Below are positions 8,198 to 16,454 of a DNA stretch of 64,000 bases, in pieces; position 1 is the first letter of the stretch; each line of letters starts with the position of its first letter. The notes beneath the pieces were generated by a model. It saw nothing but the letters and a program-made list of their open reading frames with translations. It was not told the origin of the DNA and did not search any database. A program made the translations under genes and the position numbers. This DNA is from Rufibacter psychrotolerans. Lineage in GTDB: Bacteria > Bacteroidota > Bacteroidia > Cytophagales > Hymenobacteraceae. The stretch is taken from the NCBI RefSeq assembly GCF_016924645.1, contig NZ_JAFFJV010000006.1, forward strand, positions 124,001-188,000, in the 5' to 3' direction.

Positions 8198-11062
8198 ATG
8201 TTTAAAAATTTACTAAGCCTGGTAGGCTTACTGGTTCTCTCTATGGGGACCGCGTTCGCGCAGAACGGAACTATTAGAGGGCAGCTCAGAAGTAGCGAGA
8301 CTAGCGAGGTCCTTATTGGGGCTACCGTACAAATTAAAGGCACTTCCATTGCCGCTGCCACAGATTTAGATGGTAAATTCAATCTAACCAATGTTGCCCC
8401 GGGTACTTATGAGATAATAGCCTCTTATATCTCATTTGAGTCTAAAACGGTACCAAATGTGGTGGTAAAGAGCAATGAGGTAACCGTACTTAACATTGGG
8501 TTGGGTACCTCGTCCACCAAGCTGCAGGAAGTAGTAGTAGAAGGCCGGGCCATCAGAAACTCTGAGAATACGCTGCGCAACATCCAGCGGAAATCGGCCG
8601 CCGTGATGGACGGTATCTCTGCCGAACAGTTTTCCAGAAGCGGAGACAGTGATGCTGCCGCCGCTTTGTCCAGGGTAACCGGTTTATCGGTGGAAGGCAG
8701 CAAATACGTGTACGTGCGGGGCTTAGGCGACCGGTACGTGAAAACCTCCTTGAACGGCGCCGAAGTGCCCGGTCTGGATCCTAACCGCAACACGGTGCAG
8801 ATGGACCTTTTCCCTGCCAACCTCATTGACAATCTTACTGTTTCCAAAACCTTCACCCCAGACATGCCGGGCAGTTTCTCCGGAGGTTTTGTGAACATCA
8901 CCACCAAAGATTTCCCAGACAGATTCACCCTGCAATTCTCTACTTCCATTGGGGTGAATGACCAGACCACTTTCAACAACAACTTCTTAAGCAGCAACAA
9001 AGGGAAAACAGACTGGCTGGGGGTTGATGATGGCACCAGAGCCGTACCAGACGCGGTGAACTATGACATCCCGTTTGAGAGCTCGTCCAGTCCTTCCATT
9101 GCTGATCGCATAGACAGAGCTACCAAGGCGTTCAACAGAGAGATGGCCCCGGTAAGAAGAGCCGCTCCTGTTAACCATTCCCACTCCTTCTCGCTCGGGA
9201 ACCAGACAGAGCTGTTTGGCCGTCAGTTTGGCTATGTAATGGGCCTGTCTTACCAAAGATCTTTCTCTTACTACAATAACGGAACCTTTGGGTTATGGGA
9301 GCTTACCAGTGCCAATGCAGACCGGTTGCTGGAAGAAAGCCTCCTAGAGGATGAAAGAGGAGTGGAAGATGTAGCCCTTGGTTTCCTAGCCAACTTCTCT
9401 TACAAACTGAACAACAACAACAAAGTAGCGCTGAACCTCATCAGAAACCAGAGTGGACAGAACTCCAGCCGTTCCCTGAACGGTATCTTCCCAGAAACCT
9501 CTGGCTTATACGGCGAAGATTCCAGACGGAACATCTTTGAATCAAGAGCCATGCACTACACGCAACGTGCCTTGTCTAGCGCGCAGGTAAAAGGAGAACA
9601 CGTGCTGCCGGGTTTGCAGAAGAGTACCATTGACTGGCTTGCCTCCTTTACCCTTTCTCAGCAAGATGAGCCAGACCTGCGCTTCTTTGCCAATGACTAC
9701 TTCGTGACGGGCACTGACACCGCTTACCGAATCCAGCCCGCTGCGTATTCCCTGCCTTCCCGCTTCTTCCGTGACCTGGATGAGACCAACCTAGACGTGA
9801 AAGTGAACATCACCACACCGTTCACTGCGTGGAATGGCTTGGAGGCAAAAGTGAAGGTAGGCGCCGCCGCCTTGCGCAAAGACAGAACCTTCCGGGAAAA
9901 TATTTACCGGTATAGATTCTCCAACGGTTATGACTACAAAGGAAGCGTTGCAGACTTCTTCGCTCCCCAGAACCTGGGGGTAGTTTCCCGCCCGGGAGAC
10001 GCAGAGAACGATGGGCTTTACCGTTATGGCGTGTACTTGCAGGACGGTACCCAGCGCACCAACAACTATGACGGGGAAGAAACGGTGTATGCCGGGTACG
10101 GAATGATAGACCTGCCCCTTACCAAGAAACTGCGCGTAGTGGCGGGTGCCCGGGTAGAGGCCACCGATATGTTTGCGCAGAGCTTTAACCAAAACCTGGC
10201 TCCTGGTGAGCTAAAGCAGGTAGACGTGTTGCCGTCTGTCAACACCACCTACAGCCTAACAGAAAAAATGAACCTGCGCTTAGGATATTCCAGAACCCTG
10301 GCGCGGCCCAACTTCAGAGAGATCGCTCCTTACACTTCGTTTGACTTTGTGGGAGAGCCTGCTTTCACCGGAAACGCCAACCTGGAAAGAACCCAGATTG
10401 ACAACGTAGATGCCCGCTGGGAGTGGTATCCAGACCTGGGGGAATTCATTAGCGTGAGTGCCTTTTACAAGAACTTCAAGAACCCAATTGAGCGCAGCAT
10501 CAATACCCTGGCCTTGAACAATGAGATCATCATCCAGAACGTGGACAATGCCAAGGTGTACGGGGTAGAGTTTGAGGTGAACAAGCGCCTGGCCTTTATT
10601 ACCCCAGCGTTGAAGAACTTCCTGGCAGGCGCCAATCTTTCGCTCATCAAATCAACGGTTAGTATCTCAGCCAGAGAACTGGAGCAGATTAGAGGCGTAA
10701 GGCCAGATGCAGAATCTACCAGGCCGCTGTTTGGGCAGTCTCCGTTTGTGGCAAACGCCAGCTTGAGCTACCTCAATGATCCGCTTCGCCTGATTGCCAC
10801 TGCCAATTACAGCGTGTTTGGTGACAGAATCTCCGCCATTTCTGTAGGAGGAACCCCCAACATCTATGAGCGCTCCCGGCCAATGATGAGCCTGGTGGTG
10901 TCAAAAGGACTTGGGCAGAACTTCACCGCCAAAGTGGTGGCTGAGAATCTCTTTAATCCTGCATTCAAGCACAGCCATGAGTACAAAGGGCAAGAGTTTA
11001 TCTACAGCTCCTACAAAGTAGGCAGAACCTTCTCTTTAGGCGTAACCTACCTCATCAACTAA
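8198..11062 (+). CDS. TonB-dependent receptor with carboxypeptidase-regulatory-like N-terminal domain
   Basis: 954 residues. Signal peptide ends near AFAQ (residue 22). A CarboxypepD_reg-like domain spans about 23-108 (ATDLDGKFNLTNVAPGTYE), then a plug domain with the YVRGLGDRYVKTSLNG signature, then a 22-strand-type barrel ending FSLGVTYLIN with a terminal aromatic/aliphatic strand. It sits in the outer membrane and takes up a ligand using TonB/ExbBD energy. It is not a SusC: the SusC plug signature is absent and no SusD follows; its partner is the lipoprotein just upstream. The RGLGDRY subfamily is widespread in Bacteroidota and Proteobacteria with mostly unknown ligands. A strong terminator closes the unit. 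Confidence 0.93.
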   Translation: MFKNLLSLVGLLVLSMGTAFAQNGTIRGQLRSSETSEVLIGATVQIKGTSIAAATDLDGKFNLTNVAPGTYEIIASYISFESKTVPNVVVKSNEVTVLNIGLGTSSTKLQEVVVEGRAIRNSENTLRNIQRKSAAVMDGISAEQFSRSGDSDAAAALSRVTGLSVEGSKYVYVRGLGDRYVKTSLNGAEVPGLDPNRNTVQMDLFPANLIDNLTVSKTFTPDMPGSFSGGFVNITTKDFPDRFTLQFSTSIGVNDQTTFNNNFLSSNKGKTDWLGVDDGTRAVPDAVNYDIPFESSSSPSIADRIDRATKAFNREMAPVRRAAPVNHSHSFSLGNQTELFGRQFGYVMGLSYQRSFSYYNNGTFGLWELTSANADRLLEESLLEDERGVEDVALGFLANFSYKLNNNNKVALNLIRNQSGQNSSRSLNGIFPETSGLYGEDSRRNIFESRAMHYTQRALSSAQVKGEHVLPGLQKSTIDWLASFTLSQQDEPDLRFFANDYFVTGTDTAYRIQPAAYSLPSRFFRDLDETNLDVKVNITTPFTAWNGLEAKVKVGAAALRKDRTFRENIYRYRFSNGYDYKGSVADFFAPQNLGVVSRPGDAENDGLYRYGVYLQDGTQRTNNYDGEETVYAGYGMIDLPLTKKLRVVAGARVEATDMFAQSFNQNLAPGELKQVDVLPSVNTTYSLTEKMNLRLGYSRTLARPNFREIAPYTSFDFVGEPAFTGNANLERTQIDNVDARWEWYPDLGEFISVSAFYKNFKNPIERSINTLALNNEIIIQNVDNAKVYGVEFEVNKRLAFITPALKNFLAGANLSLIKSTVSISARELEQIRGVRPDAESTRPLFGQSPFVANASLSYLNDPLRLIATANYSVFGDRISAISVGGTPNIYERSRPMMSLVVSKGLGQNFTAKVVAENLFNPAFKHSHEYKGQEFIYSSYKVGRTFSLGVTYLIN

Positions 11063-11148
11063 CTAAAACTACATTGGCTATCAATATGGGTGAGATAATA
11101 TGATACGCCAATTACTTTGCCCATGACTTAGTCTCTCATGTGCAAGGG

Positions 11149-11176
11149 GCCCGCCAGATATGGCGGGCTTTCTTTG
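11149..11176 (+). terminator. Intrinsic terminator after TonB receptor
   Basis: Stem GCCCGCCA / TGGCGGGC (11149-11156, 11161-11168), loop GATA, then TTTCTTTG. Confidence 0.88.
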
Positions 11177-11180
11177 TTGT

Positions 11181-11225
11181 AGCTGTTTTACCCCTGATTT
11201 CCTGAAAGTAAGTCCAAAACAAACC
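11181..11225. repeat. Dispersed palindrome copy (diverged)
   Basis: AGCTGTTTTACCCC, then GATTTCCTGAAAG, then AAGTCCAAAACAAACC. Adjacent to the terminator, between TonB receptor and ccmB. Confidence 0.6.
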
Positions 11226-11277
11226 CCGGGGCTGGTGAATAATGATGGAAATCATCTCACCTCATGCATTTGTGTTG

Positions 11278-11285
11278 TACCTTTG
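11278..11285 (+). promoter_or_regulatory. Candidate -7 box of ccmB
   Basis: TACCTTTG is an exact TAnnTTTG match. It lies downstream of the ATG at 11264, which argues that translation starts later, at GTG 11303. A short inverted repeat ATGAT / ATCAT (11242-11246, 11251-11255) lies just upstream. Confidence 0.5.
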
Positions 11286-11302
11286 TGGAAAAGTTAGAAG
11301 AA

Positions 11303-11971
11303 GTGCTGCTGAAAGAGGTTTTTTACCTGATGCAAAAGGATTTTGTGCTGGAATGGCGGCAGAAGTATGCGTTTAATGGCATGCTGCTGTACGTGGGCAG
11401 TACGGTTTTCATTTGCTACCTCAGCTTTAGTCTGCGCTTCGGAGGGCTGGAGGTGCCGGTCTGGAACGCCTTGTACTGGATCATTCTGCTGTTCACGGCG
11501 GTGAACGCCATTGCCAAGGGATTTGCCCAGGAAAGCCGCGGCCGGCTGCTCTATTATTATAGTGTGGTGAGCCCGCAGGGTATCATTGTGGCGAAGATGG
11601 TGTACAACGCGGCGCTCATGCTGGTACTATCGCTGCTGTGTTTTGCGTTCTATGCAGTGGTGATAGGCAACCCGGTGCAGGATGTGGGCATGTTCCTGCT
11701 CACCATTGTGCTGGGAGCCGTCGGGTTTGCCACCTCGCTCACCATGATCTCGGGCATTGCGGCCAAGGCGGCCAATACGGGTACCTTAATGGCCGTGCTC
11801 AGTTTTCCGGTGATGGTGCCCATGCTGCTCATGCTCATGAAGATGTCTAAGAACGCCATTGACGGGCTAGACCCCTCGGTGAGCCTGGACGAGGCCCTGG
11901 TGCTGCTGGCCGTGAATATGATTGTGGTAACCGTGTCTTACATCCTGTTCCCGTATTTGTGGCGCAGTTAA
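11303..11971 (+). CDS. ccmB: Cytochrome c maturation ABC exporter permease CcmB
   Basis: 222 residues from GTG 11303 (VLLKEVFYLMQKDFVLEWRQ), matching the normal CcmB N-terminus; an upstream ATG at 11264 would add 13 residues that overlap a good promoter box. The protein has about six membrane segments and the family motif LEWRQKYAFNG. CcmB forms the inner-membrane part of the CcmABCD heme-handling ABC complex that releases heme-loaded CcmE. No ccmA ATPase gene is next to it, so ccmA must lie elsewhere. It heads a same-strand run ccmB-ccmC-ccmD-ccmE-ccmF. Confidence 0.88.
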   Translation: MLLKEVFYLMQKDFVLEWRQKYAFNGMLLYVGSTVFICYLSFSLRFGGLEVPVWNALYWIILLFTAVNAIAKGFAQESRGRLLYYYSVVSPQGIIVAKMVYNAALMLVLSLLCFAFYAVVIGNPVQDVGMFLLTIVLGAVGFATSLTMISGIAAKAANTGTLMAVLSFPVMVPMLLMLMKMSKNAIDGLDPSVSLDEALVLLAVNMIVVTVSYILFPYLWRS

Positions 11972-12004
11972 GACCGGTAGATTAAGAATAGTAAACAAAA
12001 ACGA

Positions 12005-12670
12005 ATGAAGCTTTCCTGGTGGAAATGGTTGACCATCCTGCTGCTGCTCTACACAGTGGTGGTAGGCATGTTGAGTGAGGTGCCTCGTTTGGCTATCCTG
12101 AACGAGACCATCCGCAATTTATACTTCCACGTGCCCATGTGGTTCGGGATGATCCTGATCCTGCTGGTATCGGTGGTGTACTCTGTGAAATACCTGCGCA
12201 ATCCGCTTTCCAGAAATGATATCATCGCCTATGAGTCGGCCAAGGTGGGTATTTTGTTTGGCGTGCTGGGTATTGTGACCGGCATGGAATGGGCCCGGTT
12301 TACGTGGGGCGAGTTCTGGAGCAACGATCCCAAGCAGAACGCCTCGGCCATTGGGTTGCTCATCTACTTTGCTTACCTCATCCTGCGCGGCTCGTTTCAG
12401 GACCACCAGCAGCGCGCCCGCATCAGTGCGGTGTACAATATCTTTGCGTTTGCGGCGCTTATCCCGCTGTTGTTCATTCTGCCGCGCCTCACAGACTCCC
12501 TGCACCCGGGCAACGGCGGAAACCCCGGTTTCAATTCCTATGACCTGGACAGCCGCCTGCGGGTGGTGTTCTACCCGGCCGTGATTGGCTGGACGCTCCT
12601 GGGAATCTGGGTGGTGCACCTGCGCACCCGTTTGGAAGTTTTAAAGCAACGATTCTATGAAAATGCATAA
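12005..12670 (+). CDS. ccmC: Heme-handling protein CcmC
   Basis: 221 residues, six predicted membrane helices. The tryptophan-rich heme-handling loop is seen as WGEFWSNDPK at residues 101-110, with candidate axial histidines at His42 (FHVPMW) and near residue 207 (WVVHLR). CcmC binds heme with CcmE at the outer face of the inner membrane and loads it covalently onto CcmE. It begins 33 bp after ccmB and overlaps the next gene by 14 bp, indicating translational coupling. Confidence 0.93.
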   Translation: MKLSWWKWLTILLLLYTVVVGMLSEVPRLAILNETIRNLYFHVPMWFGMILILLVSVVYSVKYLRNPLSRNDIIAYESAKVGILFGVLGIVTGMEWARFTWGEFWSNDPKQNASAIGLLIYFAYLILRGSFQDHQQRARISAVYNIFAFAALIPLLFILPRLTDSLHPGNGGNPGFNSYDLDSRLRVVFYPAVIGWTLLGIWVVHLRTRLEVLKQRFYENA

Positions 12671-12935
12671 ATGGCTCCTGATGCTGCTCCTGACCTGGGC
12701 AGCCGGATTTTCAGCGCCGGCTTACGCGCAATCTGCCCCAGAGCAGGGTTCTACCATTGAGTACACTTCCCCAGACAAAGCAGCTTCATCACCAGAAATG
12801 GCCGATGTCCTGCGCCGCGACGGCAAGATCTACATTGTGGTGGCGGTGCTGGTAAGCGTATTGCTGGGCGTTCTGTTGTACCTGATCAGTTTAGACAAGA
12901 AGATAGGCCGCCTGGAGCGCGAGCTTCGGCAGTAA
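12657..12935 (+). CDS. ccmD: CcmD-like small membrane protein
   Basis: 92 residues. A cleavable signal peptide-like N-terminus (to about AYAQ, residue 24) precedes a short linker, one membrane helix (VVAVLVSVLLGVLLYLI) and a charged C-terminal tail KKIGRLERELRQ. Its size and position between ccmC and ccmE fit CcmD, which tethers CcmE to the CcmAB/C complex. The long N-terminal extension goes beyond the classic proteobacterial CcmD; this is common in Bacteroidota. The start codon overlaps the end of ccmC. Confidence 0.75.
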   Translation: MKMHKWLLMLLLTWAAGFSAPAYAQSAPEQGSTIEYTSPDKAASSPEMADVLRRDGKIYIVVAVLVSVLLGVLLYLISLDKKIGRLERELRQ

Positions 12936-12936
12936 A

Positions 12937-12978
12937 CCTGATTTGGGCCTGTTTTGCTGAAAACGGGCCCAAATCAGG
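12937..12978. repeat. Dispersed palindrome copy, near-perfect, terminator-like
   Basis: CCTGATTTGGGCC / GGGCCCAAATCAGG around TGTTTTGCTGAAAAC. Starts 1 nt after the ccmD stop and is followed by a T-rich run (TTTGTTTTT), so it could end or attenuate transcription between ccmBCD and ccmEF. Confidence 0.88.
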
Positions 12979-13074
12979 CGTTTGTTTTTAAGCACATAAA
13001 AGCACCCCCAACGGATTTAATTTAAAAGAAGTGTTGTTAAGAGAGCGGAGTAGTCCGCACATGCTTGCATAACC

Positions 13075-13500
13075 ATGAAAAGAATACACATCATCGGGAT
13101 TTTAGTGATTGCAGTCGCCATCATGATTATCATGTCCACGGCCTCAGATGCCAGTGTGTACGTGCCGTTCAATGAAGCCAAAGCCAGAGCTCAGGAAGGC
13201 GATGACACCAAGGTACACGTGGTAGGCCGCCTGAAGAAAGACGCCAAGGGACACATTGTGGGCATGAAGTATGACCCCATGCTGGACCCTAACTACTTCT
13301 CGTTTGTGCTGGTAGACACCAACCGGGTAGAGCAGCAGGTAGTGTACTACAACCCTAAACCGCAGGACTTTGACCGGTCAGAGCAGGTAGTAATTACCGG
13401 CAGCATGCAGGGCAACACCTTCGTGGCCGACAAGATCTTGCTCAAGTGCCCTTCTAAATACACCGAAAACGAGGTGAAAGCCGAAACGGCAAGCCTTTAA
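13075..13500 (+). CDS. ccmE: Heme chaperone CcmE, CxxxY variant
   Basis: 141 residues: N-terminal membrane anchor (about 4-22) and a periplasmic OB-fold. CcmE carries heme from CcmC to CcmF. In classic CcmE, heme is bound covalently through the His of an HxxxY motif; here the site reads CPSKY, with Cys125 and Tyr129 and no histidine. The CxxxY form is known from archaea and some bacteria with a variant System I that lacks CcmH, and no ccmG, ccmH or ccmI is seen here. A small hairpin (GCGGA / TCCGC, 13045-13058) lies in the leader. ATG 13075 fits the anchor. Confidence 0.92.
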   Translation: MKRIHIIGILVIAVAIMIIMSTASDASVYVPFNEAKARAQEGDDTKVHVVGRLKKDAKGHIVGMKYDPMLDPNYFSFVLVDTNRVEQQVVYYNPKPQDFDRSEQVVITGSMQGNTFVADKILLKCPSKYTENEVKAETASL

Positions 13501-13509
13501 ATATAGTCC

Positions 13510-13535
13510 TGAGTTCTGAGTCTTGAGTTCTGAGT
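13510..13535. repeat. Heptamer array, left arm of inverted pair
   Basis: TGAGTTC, TGAGTCT, TGAGTTC, TGAGT: 3.7 units of a 7-nt repeat, 10 nt after the ccmE stop. Its reverse complement matches the array at 13617-13650 over 19 contiguous bases. Confidence 0.85.
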
Positions 13536-13616
13536 AAAAAAATCATTCAAGCCAAGCCTCTCTACTCATTAGTGTTATTTTTTATCAGAGTGAATCGTTC
13601 CGGTTTTAGGTATTTC

Positions 13617-13650
13617 AGACTCAAGACTCAGAACTCAAGACTCAAGACTC
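13617..13650. repeat. Heptamer array, right arm of inverted pair
   Basis: AGACTCA, AGACTCA, GAACTCA, AGACTCA, AGACTC: 4.9 units, ending 6 nt before the ccmF ATG. With the left arm it can fold into a long stem enclosing about 80 nt, placing the ccmF start at the foot of the hairpin. Confidence 0.85.
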
Positions 13651-13656
13651 TTTATA

Positions 13657-16263
13657 ATGGTTAATACTCTAATTGGTGATCTTGGTCACTACAGCGTTAT
13701 CATAGCGTTTGTAACGGCGCTGGTTTCTTCGTTCTCCTTTTCCTTTGCCGCTAACGCCAACCCCCTTGACGGAGAGCAGCTGGCCTGGAAGAAATTAGCC
13801 AGGGGCGCGTTCTTCCTGCACGTGCTGGCGGTTTTCAGCGTTATCTTCTGCCTTTTCAACATTATTTACGAGCACCGGTACGAGTACCACTATGCGTGGA
13901 GCCACTCCTCTAACCACCTGCCGGTGCATTACATGATTTCCTGCTTCTGGGAAGGCCAGGAGGGCTCATTCCTGCTCTGGATTTTCTGGCACGCGCTGCT
14001 GGGCTTGGTCTTGATCAAGTATGCCGGCAAGAAGTGGGAAAGCCCGGTAATGGCGGTGTTCTCGTTTGTGCAGCTGTTCCTCACCTCCATGATTCTGGGC
14101 GTGGTGATCGGGGACCTGAAGATTGGGTCTTCGCCGTTCATCCTCATGCGCGACTTCATGACCGATGCCCCGGTGTTCCAGATGGACCCTAACTTTGTGC
14201 CCAAAGATGGAACCGGCCTGAACCCGCTCCTGCAGAACTACTGGATGGTGATTCACCCGCCGGTGCTGTTCTTGGGCTTCGCAGCTACTTTGGTGCCGTT
14301 TGCCTTTGCCATTGCCGGTCTCTGGAGAAAAGACTATTCTTCCTGGACCAAGCCTGCCCTGCCTTGGGGCTTGTTTGCGGCCGTAGTGCTGGGCTTGGGC
14401 ATCATGATGGGTGCTTACTGGGCTTATGAAACCCTCAACTTCGGGGGGTACTGGAACTGGGACCCGGTAGAAAACGCGGTGTACATTCCGTGGTTGGTGC
14501 TGGTAGGGGCCATTCACACCTTGCTGGCGTACCGTAAGAGCAGAACCGCTCTGCGGGCCACGTTCATCCTGTTCATTACTTCGTTCCTGCTGGTGCTGTA
14601 CGCTACGTTCTTAACGCGTAGCGGTATCCTGGGGAACGCTTCGGTGCACTCCTTCACGGACCTTGGCTTGTCTGGCCAGCTGTTTACCTACCTGGCGGCT
14701 TTCTTTGTGCTGGCCATTGGCTTGCTGGTGGTGCGTTGGAAGAACATTCCGGCCACGGAAAAAGAAATTGCCACCTATTCTGGTGAGTTCTGGGTATTTG
14801 TGGGCGCAGCGGTGCTGTGTTTGGGTGCCTTCCAAGTGCTGGTGACTACCTCTATTCCAGTATACAACGCCTTTATGGGCTTCATTGGCGTGAAAACCAA
14901 CGTAGCCCTTCCGGCCGACCAGATTGCCCACTACACCAAGTTCCAGATGTGGATGGGGATTGCCATTGCCATCTTAAGCGGTACTGGTCAGTTGCTGTGG
15001 TGGCGCAAGCAGAACAGCGGCTCCAAATTGTCTGAGGTGTTCATGCTGCCGCTCATCTTCACTGCTTTATTCTCAGCCCTTATTCTGCTGGTAAGCAAAA
15101 TGGGCTACATTGAACGCATTGACAATCCTGTGTACATCCTGTTGCTGGTAACGTCTTTGTACGCGGTGTTCAGCAACCTGGCCATCATTCTGGGAGTGCT
15201 CCGCAAGAACGTATCCATTGCCGGGGGCGCGGTGGCCCACATTGGCGTGGCGCTCATGCTGATCGGGGTTCTGTTCTCCTCGGGTTATTCTAACATCATC
15301 TCCACCAACATGTCGGGCATGGTGTACGCCCGTGAGTTTGGCGATGAGATCAACCGCGACAACGTGCTGCTGTGGCGCAACGCCGCCACCGACATGGGCC
15401 CTTACAAGGTTACTTACAAAGGTCAGTTCCTGGAAGTAGACGGTCTGCCTGAGTATGTGAACAAGCAACGGCTGTTCCGCATTGAGGATGAATACAAAGC
15501 TATTGCCCGCTATCCGCTCAAAGACGGCGACAAAGTAGTGTACACTGCCGGTGATACCGTGGAGATTGCTCCTGAGAACACCTACTATGAGGTGGAGTTC
15601 AAGAACAGAGAAACCAACGAGGTGTTCACTCTGTATCCGCGGGCGCAGGTAAACCCCCAAATGGGATTGCTGGCCTCGCCAGACATCAAGATGTTCGGCA
15701 CCAAAGACCTGTACACGCACGTGTCTACCGTTCCTGACTTCAATGAGGAGAAGGAATGGGGTGAGTTGAAGGAGTATCGCGTAAAAATTGGTGACACCCT
15801 CTTCCTGAACGACTACGTAGCGGTGCTGCACGGCATTGAGCCGGCCAAAGACACGCTGCTCCTGAACCTGAAACCCGGTGACGTAGCTGTCCAGGCTAAC
15901 ATGCAGGTGCTGGGCGAGCGCAACAAATACCACGCACACCCTATCTACGCCATCAGAGACCGCATGGTGGGCCGCGTGCCCGAGGAAATTGAAGACCTTG
16001 GCCTGCGCATCATGCTCCTGGACATCTACCCAGACCAGGGCGAGTTCACCATCGGCATCAACACCACGCAGAAGGACTACATCATCCTGAAAGCCATGGA
16101 GAAACCTTTCATCAGCGTGCTCTGGATTGGGACCATTGTCATGTGTCTGGGCTTCGTGATGGCCATTGTGCGCCACACCAAAAATGGAAAGGGAGGTAAT
16201 TCCTCCCAACCCAAAGGCCCTGCCGGCAAGGTAACCGTGAAGCGCGAGAAACAACTGGCGTAA
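13657..16263 (+). CDS. ccmF: Cytochrome c heme lyase CcmF
   Basis: 868 residues, longer than the roughly 650 of proteobacterial CcmF but normal for Bacteroidota. Many membrane helices carry the heme-lyase motif GGYWNWDPVENA beginning at residue 263, followed by PWLVLVGAIHTLLAYRKS. A large periplasmic soluble region (about 560-830) precedes the last helix. CcmF attaches heme to CxxCH apocytochromes. It lies immediately after the inverted heptamer repeats, with its ATG 6 nt beyond the right arm. A strong terminator ends the ccm unit. Confidence 0.95.
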   Translation: MVNTLIGDLGHYSVIIAFVTALVSSFSFSFAANANPLDGEQLAWKKLARGAFFLHVLAVFSVIFCLFNIIYEHRYEYHYAWSHSSNHLPVHYMISCFWEGQEGSFLLWIFWHALLGLVLIKYAGKKWESPVMAVFSFVQLFLTSMILGVVIGDLKIGSSPFILMRDFMTDAPVFQMDPNFVPKDGTGLNPLLQNYWMVIHPPVLFLGFAATLVPFAFAIAGLWRKDYSSWTKPALPWGLFAAVVLGLGIMMGAYWAYETLNFGGYWNWDPVENAVYIPWLVLVGAIHTLLAYRKSRTALRATFILFITSFLLVLYATFLTRSGILGNASVHSFTDLGLSGQLFTYLAAFFVLAIGLLVVRWKNIPATEKEIATYSGEFWVFVGAAVLCLGAFQVLVTTSIPVYNAFMGFIGVKTNVALPADQIAHYTKFQMWMGIAIAILSGTGQLLWWRKQNSGSKLSEVFMLPLIFTALFSALILLVSKMGYIERIDNPVYILLLVTSLYAVFSNLAIILGVLRKNVSIAGGAVAHIGVALMLIGVLFSSGYSNIISTNMSGMVYAREFGDEINRDNVLLWRNAATDMGPYKVTYKGQFLEVDGLPEYVNKQRLFRIEDEYKAIARYPLKDGDKVVYTAGDTVEIAPENTYYEVEFKNRETNEVFTLYPRAQVNPQMGLLASPDIKMFGTKDLYTHVSTVPDFNEEKEWGELKEYRVKIGDTLFLNDYVAVLHGIEPAKDTLLLNLKPGDVAVQANMQVLGERNKYHAHPIYAIRDRMVGRVPEEIEDLGLRIMLLDIYPDQGEFTIGINTTQKDYIILKAMEKPFISVLWIGTIVMCLGFVMAIVRHTKNGKGGNSSQPKGPAGKVTVKREKQLA

Positions 16264-16281
16264 GCAAGTAAGATAATTATC

Positions 16282-16325
16282 AAAAAGGCCGTTTGTCTGA
16301 GCTACGCTGGCAAACGGCCTTTTTG
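16282..16325 (+). terminator. Intrinsic terminator after ccmF
   Basis: 14-bp perfect stem AAAAAGGCCGTTTG / CAAACGGCCTTTTT (16282-16295, 16311-16324) with a 15-nt loop and T-tract. Confidence 0.9.
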
Positions 16326-16330
16326 TTTGT

Positions 16331-16372
16331 CCTGTTTTGGGGCTCTTTTTCCAGAAACAAGCCAAAAACAGC
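16331..16372. repeat. Dispersed palindrome copy
   Basis: CCTGTTTTGGGGC, TCTTTTTCCAGAAAC, AAGCCAAAAACAGC. Directly after the ccmF terminator. Confidence 0.8.
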
Positions 16373-16454
16373 TAGGCCACTGGCTGGGTACAACCTTAAG
16401 CAAGGCAAACCGGAAGAAACCCTTTACTTTGCGGGCGGCACCAAACAGAAAAAT

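Noticed and set aside
11264-11302. ATG 11264 as the start of ccmB
   Set aside because: The added 13 residues do not fit the family and overlap the TACCTTTG box; GTG 11303 gives the normal N-terminus.
13510-13650. CRISPR-like array
   Set aside because: Units are 7 nt, contiguous and inverted between two clusters; no spacers, no cas genes.
16293-16454. N-terminal extension of the DUF2520 protein
   Set aside because: The extension would translate the ccmF terminator and a palindrome copy; the Rossmann motif starts right after ATG 16455.
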